From: Candidatus Tepidiaquacellales bacterium OLB4/UTCHB1
Lineage (GTDB): Bacteria; Bacteroidota; Ignavibacteria; Tepidaquicellales; Tepidaquicellaceae
DNA length: 64,000 nt
Direction of reading: 5' to 3'
Assembly: GCA_002050165.1 (NCBI GenBank)
Contig: MWSW01000014.1
Location: forward strand, 62,001-126,000
Shown: piece by piece, positions 56,530-63,993 of the stretch
Layout: the number at the start of each line of letters is the position of its first letter
How positions within the stretch are numbered: position 1 is the first letter of the stretch
Translations under genes and position numbers: made by a program
Notes under the pieces: generated by a model
Database searches by the model: none
Told to the model about the DNA's origin: nothing
The model's input: the letters and a program-made list of their open reading frames with translations, nothing else

Positions 56530-57426
56530 TCAGACTTTTTCTATTTCTTTGGTTCCTAACAAACCTGTCGGTTTAAAAATTAAAATTATTATCAAAATCG
56601 AAAATGCTATTGCATCCCTGAACGTAGATGAAATGTAACCTACGGTTAGAGTTTCGATTGTTCCAATGAGAACTCCGCCGAGAGCGGCGCCCGGAAAATT
56701 ACCAATTCCTCCGAGAACAGCTGCAATGAATGCTTTCAATCCGGGGAGTAATCCCATCAATGGGTCTATACTTGGGTAATTAATTGCATATAAAATTCCT
56801 GCTGCTCCTGCCATTGATGAACCTAATATAAAGGTAAAAGAAATAACATTGTTGATGTTTATTCCCATTAACGAGGCCGCCGTTATATTATTTGATACTG
56901 CCCGAATTGCCGTTCCCGTTTTTGTTTTCATTACAATAATCCTTAAAATTAGCATAAGCAATACAGAGGAAAGAATAACGACGATCTGGTTAGAACTTAT
57001 TTTTACATTTGCAATTTGTAAAGTTGTACTTTCAATTAAAGTTGGAAAGGATTTCGGATCGGCGCCGAATATTAATTGCCCTGTGTACTGAAAAAAAAGT
57101 GAAACTCCAATCGCCGTTATTAGAACAGTAAGTTTTGAACTTCTTCGCAACGGCTTATAAGCAAATTTCTCAATTAACGCGCCGATAATTGCCGTTATCA
57201 TCATCGTAATGAGCAAAATAATAATTGCCATTGTAATGTCGGGTGAAGTTATCCCAAACTGTCCTGCCAAGTAGAATCCCGAAAATGCACCAAGCATAAA
57301 AATTTCACCGTGTGCAAAATTGATGAACTTTAGGATACCGTAAACCATAGTATAACCTAACGCTATCAGCGCATAAATACTACCGAGCGATATTCCGTTA
57401 ATCAATTGTTGAAAAAATTCTGCCAT
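56530..57426 (-). CDS. livH: Branched-chain amino acid ABC transporter permease LivH
   Basis: Second permease of the Liv importer, 298 residues and about eight helices. It starts FFQQLINGISLGSIYALIALGYTMVYGILKFINFAHGEIFMLGAFSGFY, the LivH signature, and has the loop KTGTAIRAVSNNITAASLMGININNVISF that docks on the ATPases. It is separated from livM, livG and livF by about 30 kb. An attenuator-like hairpin lies between it and livJ. Confidence 0.95.
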   Translation of the reverse strand: MAEFFQQLINGISLGSIYALIALGYTMVYGILKFINFAHGEIFMLGAFSGFYLAGQFGITSPDITMAIIILLITMMITAIIGALIEKFAYKPLRRSSKLTVLITAIGVSLFFQYTGQLIFGADPKSFPTLIESTTLQIANVKISSNQIVVILSSVLLMLILRIIVMKTKTGTAIRAVSNNITAASLMGININNVISFTFILGSSMAGAAGILYAINYPSIDPLMGLLPGLKAFIAAVLGGIGNFPGAALGGVLIGTIETLTVGYISSTFRDAIAFSILIIILIFKPTGLLGTKEIEKV

Positions 57427-57437
57427 TTTAATTAATT

Positions 57438-57470
57438 AAAAAGGGTATCTACAAACAGCGAGGATACCCT
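57438..57470 (-). terminator. Hairpin between livJ and livH (terminator/attenuator)
   Basis: On the reverse strand an 8-bp stem AGGGTATC/GATACCCT with a 13-base loop is followed by TTTTT. It lies about 55 bases after livJ. It may reduce expression of livH and downstream genes relative to the binding protein. Confidence 0.7.
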
Positions 57471-57526
57471 AAATTATCTAAAAAAATGTTGGAGTAATTT
57501 GAATTTCCATTAACATCGGTATCCGG

Positions 57527-58666
57527 TCACGGTGCAATAGTTTCCTTATAAGTAAATTTACCGTCGTGCACCATCATTACAACAGCAGGTTTTACTGCAT
57601 TTCTTTGTTCGTTAATGGTAATACTTCCGGTTACACCGGCAAAGTCAACCGTCTTAGCCAGCGCATCCCGGATTGCTTCATTATTTGTTGAACCGGCTTT
57701 TTTAATTGCTTCGAATAGAATATGTCCGGCATCATATGATAATAACGCCATTGCATCCGGAGTCTCGCCGTATTTCTCTTTATACTTCGCGATGAAGTTT
57801 TGAACTTTCGGATTTGGGTCTTCAATTGAGACGTGAGTTGAAAAGAAACAACCTTCGAGCGCATCTTTCGCTTTGCCGTCAAGTAACTGTGGTGATTCCC
57901 AACCGTCACCACCTAATAGGGGTACGGTAATTCCAAGATCTCTTGCCTGAATTGAGATTAAATTCACGTCGGTATAATACCCGGGAATAAAAATAGCTTC
58001 AGGGTTGGAATTCTTTATGTCAGTTAATTGAGCCTTAAAATCTTTATCACCCGCTGAATATTTCTGAACTGCAGTAATTACACCTCCCATTTCCTTAAAC
58101 ACCCGTTGAAAGTTATCTGCTAATCCGGTTGAATAAGCATTCTTTTGATCAATAAGGACCGCAATTTTTTTAATCTTCATTGAGTTGAGCGCAAACTTTG
58201 ACATAACGGTTGCCTGAAATGGATCAATAAAACACACCCTGAAAATATATTCACCTATCGCTGTAACTTCAGGGTTAGTTGAAGCGGGCGAAATCATGGG
58301 GATTTTATATTTCTCGCAAATGGGCGCTGCGGCTATACTTCGGGATGAAGCAACTTCACCTATGATTGCTATTACTTTATCACGGTTTATTAGTTTCTCA
58401 ACAACAGTAATGGTTTCGTTGGTTTTTCCCTGATTATCGGCGGTAATTAATTCAATTTTCTTACCGAGAACTCCACCGCTCTGGTTTACCTCCTCAACTG
58501 CAAGTTTTAAACCATTGTCCGATGAAATCCCAAAAGTCGCCTCGCTACCTGTTAACGAGGTAAATTGACCTACCTTTATTACATCATCTGATGTTTCCTG
58601 CTTGCACGAAGTAAAAATTAATAACGTACAAATTACAATAAAAAATGGAAATAACTTCTTTGACAT
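57527..58666 (-). CDS. livJ: Branched-chain amino acid ABC transporter binding lipoprotein (LivJ-type)
   Basis: A 379-residue type I periplasmic-binding protein with a lipoprotein signal peptide (lipobox FTSC, Cys21), so a lipid-anchored substrate receptor. Characteristic segments: IKVGQFTSLTGSEATFGISSDNGLKLAVEEVNQSGGVLGKKIEL, IIGEVASSRSIAAAPICEKYKIPMISPASTNP, and IFIPGYYTDVNLISIQARDLG. It leads livH, the PIG-L deacetylase gene and lplA. Ligand preference (Leu, Ile, Val or other) cannot be read. Confidence 0.92.
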   Translation of the reverse strand: MSKKLFPFFIVICTLLIFTSCKQETSDDVIKVGQFTSLTGSEATFGISSDNGLKLAVEEVNQSGGVLGKKIELITADNQGKTNETITVVEKLINRDKVIAIIGEVASSRSIAAAPICEKYKIPMISPASTNPEVTAIGEYIFRVCFIDPFQATVMSKFALNSMKIKKIAVLIDQKNAYSTGLADNFQRVFKEMGGVITAVQKYSAGDKDFKAQLTDIKNSNPEAIFIPGYYTDVNLISIQARDLGITVPLLGGDGWESPQLLDGKAKDALEGCFFSTHVSIEDPNPKVQNFIAKYKEKYGETPDAMALLSYDAGHILFEAIKKAGSTNNEAIRDALAKTVDFAGVTGSITINEQRNAVKPAVVMMVHDGKFTYKETIAP

Positions 58667-58875
58667 TTTAATTACATTGGTTTTATAGGATATAAATTTA
58701 ATTCTAATAGATTTTAATTACAACTTAGTTAGTTCAAAAAATGAATGAAGTTCAGGGAGCATATATACACTAATTTAACTTGCCCGGGCTTGTTCATTAT
58801 AGGTTTATAACTATTACTTTTAACGTCTCATGATTATTATTAAGTGTCGCAATTAAAATTTAAACGGATTCATTT

Positions 58876-59202
58876 ATGGACTACAACAAACGTCTACTGA
58901 GAGAATTAAATGCAAGAGTGCTTGAGTTAATCAATATTAATGGTAACGATTACGAAAGTAAACCTATACGTTTTCATTTTTATTCTAAAGACGAAAATCA
59001 AGCAACTAACCTTTCAATTGAACTTTATGAGATGGGAGGGAAAATAAAGCCGGTAGTTAAGTTTGAAGACAGGTGGTCAATTGTCGCAGAGTTCAATAAC
59101 ATTCAAATTGAAAAGAACGATATTGATAATTTCACGGATGTCATGGTTTCCCTTGCTGAAGAATTTGATTGTTCGTATGATGGTTGGGAAACAGAGATGT
59201 AG
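58876..59202 (+). CDS. RraB-like protein leading the ubiquitin-like cassette
   Basis: A 108-residue protein ending in MVSLAEEFDCSYDGWETEM, matching the C-terminal signature of RraB, the regulator of RNase E inhibition (LAEKFDVEYDGWGT in E. coli). The body also fits the RraB layout: FHFYSKDENQATNLSIELYEMG, then two strands. Its one cysteine is near the C-terminus, so it is unlikely to be an E2. Its stop is 45 bases before the ubiquitin-like gene start, same strand, so it is probably co-transcribed. Whether it binds RNase E or has been recruited to the modification system is unknown. Confidence 0.75.
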   Translation: MDYNKRLLRELNARVLELININGNDYESKPIRFHFYSKDENQATNLSIELYEMGGKIKPVVKFEDRWSIVAEFNNIQIEKNDIDNFTDVMVSLAEEFDCSYDGWETEM

Positions 59203-59247
59203 AGCAGAATCCATTTTAAAACTTCTTCGGGTTAAATAAATTTGTAT

Positions 59248-59517
59248 ATGCCAAAAATAAACGTAACAATAATAGATGCAACCGGTAACAAGGAGCAGGA
59301 GGCAGCATTGCCCGATGACGCGCCGATTAGCAGGATTATGGAGGTATTACTACCAAAGATGAAAATGCCTTTAACCGGTCCGGATAACGAACCGTTATCT
59401 TACAAGTTTCACCATAAAGCATCCGGCAGACAACTTAAAGATTCGCAAACCTTATCTGAGGCCGGTGTTAAAGAAGGCGATGTTTTACGTCTTCACCCGG
59501 AAATTACTGCGGGATAA
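59248..59517 (+). CDS. YukD/EsaB-type ubiquitin-like protein ending in Ala-Gly
   Basis: Starting at ATG 59248 (TTG two codons upstream is weaker) it has 89 residues with a beta-grasp pattern: KINVTIIDATGNKEQEAALPD, a central helix around ISRIMEVLLPKMKMPL, and LSYKFHHKASGRQLKDSQTLSEAGVKEGDVLRLHPE. This is like WXG100-associated EsaB/YukD proteins. The chain ends in I-T-A-G, so the terminal glycine is exposed without processing. The E1-like gene begins 31 bases downstream. No EssC-like secretion gene is present, so a modifier role is more likely than secretion. Conjugation has not been shown. Confidence 0.8.
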   Translation: MPKINVTIIDATGNKEQEAALPDDAPISRIMEVLLPKMKMPLTGPDNEPLSYKFHHKASGRQLKDSQTLSEAGVKEGDVLRLHPEITAG

Positions 59518-59548
59518 TCCCGGGATTTCTTACCTAACACTTTCACAA

Positions 59549-60706
59549 ATGATTGAAATAAACCAATCGCGTTATTCAAGGTTAGAAATAATAAACTGGT
59601 GGGATCAGGAAATACTTTCCAAAAGTAAAGTCCTCGTTATCGGTTGCGGTGCGCTTGGTAATGAAATAATTAAAAATCTCGCAATGCTTGGCGTCGGCAA
59701 TATTTTTGTTGTTGACCTTGACCTTGTCGAAGAAAGCAACCTTACCCGCAGCGTACTTTTCAGGAAAGGTGATCTTGGAATGCCTAAGGCGCAGGTTGCT
59801 GCAATTCGCGCAAATGAAATTAATGACGAAATTAACGTTAAGTACTTTAATGGAAATGTTTTTGAAATCGGATTAAATGTGTTCAGGAATATGGATGTTG
59901 TAATTTGCGGTTTGGATAATCGTGAAGCGAGATTGTTTGTTGACCGATCTTGCTGGAAAGTTAATGTACCGTGGATTGACGGAGCAATTGAAGTTCTTAG
60001 CGGCGTTGCAAGAATGTTCATCCCCCCTGATGGTGTTGATTACCAAAGTACTATGAGCGAAGTAGATTTTACACTCCTCAATAAGCGTCGTTCATGTATG
60101 TTGCTTGGACTTGACGATATTCAGCAAGGGAAAATTCCCACCACCCCGACTATTGCTTCAATTATTGCCGGCATTCAGGTTCAGGAAGCCGTGAAATTTC
60201 TTCATAAAAGACAAGACCTGATTTTACTTGACGGAAGGGGATTTCATTTCAACGGAGCTACTAATGAATCATATATAATTGAATATCAAATTGATGAGGA
60301 CAGTGATTCAAGATATTCTATCAATAAAATTGTTGACATCAAAATTAACTCCGGTGAATTATCTATCAAGGAAGCGTTTGAAATCGCATACCGGCAGTTA
60401 AAAACCGATGAAATGATACTTTCCTTCAACAATGAAGTTTTATATGAATTGGAAGACACGACTTCCGGAATAAAGAGAGCTTTTTATAAAAATTTCAATC
60501 TCGCAACACCGACTGATTTCAAAAAAGATAATGTCATGCTAAAACCAATTATGACAAGTTCGATAAAAAATAATTCCCCGCTATTTGAAAAATTGAAATC
60601 AAAAACTCTGGCTGAACTTGACATTCCCTTTAATGACATCATTGTAATTTCATCGAGTAATAAGGAAGTTGGCATTGCAACTGTGTTCACTGATATATTT
60701 AAGTGA
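59549..60706 (+). CDS. ThiF-type E1-like ubiquitin-like activating enzyme
   Basis: 385 residues from ATG 59549. A typical ThiF/MoeB/E1 adenylation domain: RYSRLEIINWWDQE, nucleotide loop GCGALG (32-37), Asp56 with Arg67 in DLDLVEESNLTR, Lys80 in GMPKA, and Asp123 in GLDNREAR. A candidate catalytic cysteine is Cys183 (RRSC), followed by GKIPTTPTIASIIAGIQVQEAVKFL. About 150 further residues end in TLAELDIPFNDIIVISS and probably form a C-terminal domain that engages the modifier. It should adenylate the glycine of the upstream protein and may carry it as a thioester. Its stop overlaps the RING gene GTG (GTGA at 60703-60706). Confidence 0.9.
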   Translation: MIEINQSRYSRLEIINWWDQEILSKSKVLVIGCGALGNEIIKNLAMLGVGNIFVVDLDLVEESNLTRSVLFRKGDLGMPKAQVAAIRANEINDEINVKYFNGNVFEIGLNVFRNMDVVICGLDNREARLFVDRSCWKVNVPWIDGAIEVLSGVARMFIPPDGVDYQSTMSEVDFTLLNKRRSCMLLGLDDIQQGKIPTTPTIASIIAGIQVQEAVKFLHKRQDLILLDGRGFHFNGATNESYIIEYQIDEDSDSRYSINKIVDIKINSGELSIKEAFEIAYRQLKTDEMILSFNNEVLYELEDTTSGIKRAFYKNFNLATPTDFKKDNVMLKPIMTSSIKNNSPLFEKLKSKTLAELDIPFNDIIVISSSNKEVGIATVFTDIFK

Positions 60707-61560
60707 ATCCGTTGGTAACTGAAAGTAGAAATAAAAATTGTCCGTATTGTCAATCCCCTGTTAAACGAAACGAGGCAACAGTGGTATGTCCGGAGTGTGG
60801 CATCTCACACCATCCGGAATGTTGGGAAGAGAATGAGGGTTGTACGACATTTGGTTGCCGTAACCAAAAAATTTTACGGCAACAGGTTTTGAATATAGGT
60901 AACCTTACACCGGACGAAGCTGTCAGGCTGGAGGTACAGGGAGATTCAGGCCTTTTAATAAATTGTCCTGAATGCAATGGACTGATTGAAGAGAATTCTG
61001 TTTATTGTAAATTTTGCGGTAAAAGAATAAATACTGACAGGGGAACAGATACATTTTACTCCGAATTCAGGGAGCGTTACGAACAAAAAGCATCATTACA
61101 CAAAAAACAAAAAATACTGACTCTCATTAGTTCCGTTATTCTTTCGATTGTAATTATTGTTTCTGTTACCATCTCAGTATCAGAACTTAGTGAAATCCTT
61201 ACACCCCGATATCCGGAACAAATCGACTTTCTCAACAAATGGTCTCATATATGGGAAAGTAAAGACCTCAATGCTATGGCGGATTTAATGGCAGAAGATT
61301 ACCGCTATATCGGACCAGATAAAAAGGAAACTAGCAAACATGAGAAACTGCTAAGATTGAAGTGGACATTTGAAAATTATAAATACATTGATTTGAAAAT
61401 CAAAAATGTTTTGGTTAATGCAGACAGTGTTTCCTCTATGCTTGAATTCAACCAAGAATATGAATCGGATAAATTTTCTGAAACGGGGATTAAGAGACTT
61501 TACTTAAAAAAAACGGACGGATCATGGAAAATATACCAGGAAGAATTCATGGAACAATAA
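60703..61560 (+). CDS. Membrane-anchored prokaryotic RING finger protein with NTF2-like domain
   Basis: A GTG start overlapping the E1 stop by 4 bases gives 285 residues. An N-terminal RING-type binuclear site has Cys13, Cys16, Cys29, Cys32, His36/His37, Cys40, Cys47 and Cys52 (CPYC...CPECGISHHPECWEENEGC), matching prokaryotic RING family 1. A zinc ribbon follows (Cys88, Cys91, Cys102, Cys105). After a basic KKQK, one membrane helix (about 139-160) leads to an NTF2/SnoaL-like domain (about 168-285). The basic flank suggests RING inside and the NTF2 domain outside. It is a candidate E3-like ligase for the upstream modifier; this is inference from context. Confidence 0.85.
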   Translation: MNPLVTESRNKNCPYCQSPVKRNEATVVCPECGISHHPECWEENEGCTTFGCRNQKILRQQVLNIGNLTPDEAVRLEVQGDSGLLINCPECNGLIEENSVYCKFCGKRINTDRGTDTFYSEFRERYEQKASLHKKQKILTLISSVILSIVIIVSVTISVSELSEILTPRYPEQIDFLNKWSHIWESKDLNAMADLMAEDYRYIGPDKKETSKHEKLLRLKWTFENYKYIDLKIKNVLVNADSVSSMLEFNQEYESDKFSETGIKRLYLKKTDGSWKIYQEEFMEQ

Positions 61561-61582
61561 TTTCTCAATTGAAGGATAAAAA

Positions 61583-61612
61583 AATCCCACCTTAACTCCG
61601 TAAGGCAGGATT
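61583..61612 (-). terminator. Rho-independent terminator of the menA-like gene
   Basis: On the reverse strand AATCC-CCTTA pairs with TAAGG-GGATT around an internal loop, followed by a T run. It lies just downstream of the prenyltransferase gene and close to the convergent RING gene, so it may act on both. Confidence 0.65.
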
Positions 61613-61635
61613 GTATTACTTACCAAAATTTAAAA

Positions 61636-62595
61636 TCAGAAAAAGAAGTAGTAAATCAACACTCCGATAATCACCATCAGACCGAACTGCATATTAAATT
61701 GAGCAGTCATTACAATTGTTTGTGTACCGACATTAAATCTTTCATGCGGCTCCTGCGGAATCCCGCGAATCATTTTCATCAGTTTTATTCCGATTGGCAA
61801 CGTCAGCAATACCAAGAGCGAAGTCCATGGCAAATAACTCAGGACAACAAAAACAATCACTGAAAGGTAAGCCCCAGAAATCAGCAGGTAATAAATTTTC
61901 TTTGAGGCATTCTCACCAATTAGTATCGGCAATGTTTTCACACCAAATTTACCATCGAAGTTTATATCGCGGATATTATTTGCGTGAAGTATAGCATCTA
62001 TCAACAATCCAAAAGGAATCGAAAGGATAACAGGAATCCATGAGAACGATCCGGTTTGCACTATATAAGCACCAAGGGTCATCCCGACCCCGAAAGAGAG
62101 GATCACCTGCAAATCGCCCAGAGCCTTATATTTCAATGAAACCGGTGTTGCCGTATAAAATATCGCCGACAGCAAACCAAATAAACTAAGATAAAGTATC
62201 CATTCACCCGCGTGCGTAAAAAGAAAGACTCCTATAAGCGATGCAATTGTTAGCGATACAATAGCAATCATTTTCATTTGTTTCTCGGTAGCCCATCCGA
62301 AAGACAACACCATTGACCCTCCTGCCGGAACGCCGTTCTCTTTATCCTCCTTATCCATTCCTGTACGGTAATCGTAAATGTCGTTAATTACATTTGAACC
62401 GATGTGAACAAGAATGGCACCTGTTAATGTAATTGCAAACAAGCCCCAATTAAAGCTCAGATCAGGGTTTAAAGCAACAGCAAGCACTGAACCGAAAAGT
62501 ATTGGTATAACTGATGCAGGAAATGAATAGGCTCTCACTGCCATCAGCCATAGTTTAATTCCCGTAGGTTTCAGTTGATTATTATTCTCTGTCAT
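61636..62595 (-). CDS. menA: UbiA-family prenyltransferase, MenA-like
   Basis: Transfers a polyprenyl group to 1,4-dihydroxy-2-naphthoate in menaquinone synthesis, in the inner membrane. The 319 residues form about nine helices, with the first Asp-rich motif NDIYDYRTGMDKED and the second around DILHANNIRDINFDGKFGVKTLPILIG. This is the MenA type; a Fe-S or other quinone variant cannot be excluded. A terminator follows. Other men genes are not in the window. Confidence 0.88.
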   Translation of the reverse strand: MTENNNQLKPTGIKLWLMAVRAYSFPASVIPILFGSVLAVALNPDLSFNWGLFAITLTGAILVHIGSNVINDIYDYRTGMDKEDKENGVPAGGSMVLSFGWATEKQMKMIAIVSLTIASLIGVFLFTHAGEWILYLSLFGLLSAIFYTATPVSLKYKALGDLQVILSFGVGMTLGAYIVQTGSFSWIPVILSIPFGLLIDAILHANNIRDINFDGKFGVKTLPILIGENASKKIYYLLISGAYLSVIVFVVLSYLPWTSLLVLLTLPIGIKLMKMIRGIPQEPHERFNVGTQTIVMTAQFNMQFGLMVIIGVLIYYFFF

Positions 62596-62673
62596 TATAG
62601 AATTATTTTATGATAAATTATTTTTGCGCTGAGATCGTAATTATGGATTTTAAACTGTAATCTAAAAGGATTA

Positions 62674-63162
62674 TTAATCTAAAATAACAATTCCTGTAGC
62701 CTCCAGGATAAACGCAGTTTGAGGACCCGTGATTTCACTTGGATCAACCGGATTTTGTGATTCCGAATTGTAGTGCTCTGCGGTTTCCTTTGAAATTTCT
62801 GTAATTTTAAAAATCCCTGCAACTTTTACATTCTTTCCGCTTGCATCCTTCGGTATAAAGAATTCATGTTTCGTCATTACTCTAACATTTTCCTTACCTT
62901 CGCCAAATGTAAACCAGCATCCGGAATTCTGACAAACCTCATTGACTTTTCCCTCAACAATAATCTCCTGCCCGTCGTACTGTATGGCTGACGGAATCAG
63001 ATTATCGTACGATACCATTGTAAGATCATTTTTTAGTTCTGTCCCGTATAATATACCGCCCTCAACCTTTTCTCCAACCGGTTCATCATCGTTGCTAAAT
63101 GAAATATTGGAGGATAGTAGTAACACAATAATAAGTAAAAAAAATGTTTTGAGTTTTTTCAT
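62674..63162 (-). CDS. DUF4920 exported protein
   Basis: A 162-residue protein with a signal peptide (to about SNISFSNDD). The body matches DUF4920: GQEIIVEGKVNEVCQNSGCWFTFGEGKENVRVMTKHEFFIPKDASGKNVKVAGIF, with a CxxxGCW motif whose two cysteines may bind a metal or form a disulfide. The OB-like fold family is exported and of unknown function. It lies 78 bases upstream of the menA-like gene and follows the methyltransferase gene by 15 bases. Confidence 0.85.
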   Translation of the reverse strand: MKKLKTFFLLIIVLLLSSNISFSNDDEPVGEKVEGGILYGTELKNDLTMVSYDNLIPSAIQYDGQEIIVEGKVNEVCQNSGCWFTFGEGKENVRVMTKHEFFIPKDASGKNVKVAGIFKITEISKETAEHYNSESQNPVDPSEITGPQTAFILEATGIVILD

Positions 63163-63177
63163 TTAATTTTTTAAAAT

Positions 63178-63993
63178 TTAATTTTTTGCAATATAATTCA
63201 AAAACGAATCCATGGCAAAAATATTAAATAATTCCTTCGATTTAGTGTATAAAAAATTTCTCCCGGGTACGTTATAGGAAATATTCAGCCGTTTTACCGT
63301 TTTAAAGCCGGAACGTAATAACATTTCTCGCAAATTCCGCCCGGTAAAAAATGACCTGTGGTATAACGGGTGGTTTCCGCCTTGCCATTTCCTGCCTGAT
63401 AACCTGAACTTTGCGCTGTTTAAATTCGGAACTTCAATAAATAAAACCCCATCGGGTTTTAGCATCGTACGGATTTTTTTTAAATCATCCAATGGATTAA
63501 CGAGGTGTTCCAGTACATGCCAGAGAGTTATTACGTCAAACTGCATATCGCTTGGGTTGAGATCGGAAATAAGTTTTCTGTCCGCATTGATTCCGAACTG
63601 CTCCCTCGCATTCTTAATCGCAACATTAGAGACATCAATTCCGGTAACATCGAATCCGTAATTTGATGCAGTTTTCAGAAACAAACCTGTGCCACATCCT
63701 ATATCAAGGATTGAACCCTTAATCTTTAATTTTCTGATATAATATAACCGTTGTTCATTAATTGCATAAATCTCCGCAAGAAATTTCTCTTTTGAAAATT
63801 TTGTATAGTCTTTACTGTAAATTGTTTGTTCAAAATAATCCTCATATATCTCCGATTCATCCGGCAGGTTATCAAGAAAAACAAATCCGCACATATTGCA
63901 TTTGACTAATCGCAGTTCACCTTCGGATAAGTAAGGTGATTTTTTATCAGCGTTGCAGAGCGGACAATTCCTTGTTTGAGAGATAAACTTCAT
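63178..63993 (-). CDS. Class I SAM-dependent methyltransferase with N-terminal zinc ribbon
   Basis: A 271-residue protein with an N-terminal zinc ribbon (Cys10, Cys13, Cys32, Cys35) and a Rossmann-type SAM domain: GSILDIGCGTGLFLKTASNYG, FDVTGIDVSN, FDVITLWHVLEHLVNPLDDLKKIRTMLKPDGVLFIEVPN. The SAM motif GCGTG is near residue 100. This combination is frequent in methyltransferases modifying surface sugars or small molecules; the substrate is unknown. The gene begins 7 bases from the right edge, so its upstream neighbours are outside the window. Confidence 0.9.
   Translation of the reverse strand: MKFISQTRNCPLCNADKKSPYLSEGELRLVKCNMCGFVFLDNLPDESEIYEDYFEQTIYSKDYTKFSKEKFLAEIYAINEQRLYYIRKLKIKGSILDIGCGTGLFLKTASNYGFDVTGIDVSNVAIKNAREQFGINADRKLISDLNPSDMQFDVITLWHVLEHLVNPLDDLKKIRTMLKPDGVLFIEVPNLNSAKFRLSGRKWQGGNHPLYHRSFFTGRNLREMLLRSGFKTVKRLNISYNVPGRNFLYTKSKELFNIFAMDSFLNYIAKN

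Noticed and set aside
58775-58803. TTAACT-N17-TATAGG as a sigma-70-like promoter for the ubiquitin-like cassette.
   Set aside because: Only partial matches at both boxes, and the other promoters in the window follow the Bacteroidota pattern; too weak to list.
58876-59202. The RraB-like protein as a hidden E2 enzyme.
   Set aside because: It matches RraB along its length and its only cysteine is in the C-terminal YDGWET region, not in an E2-like active site.
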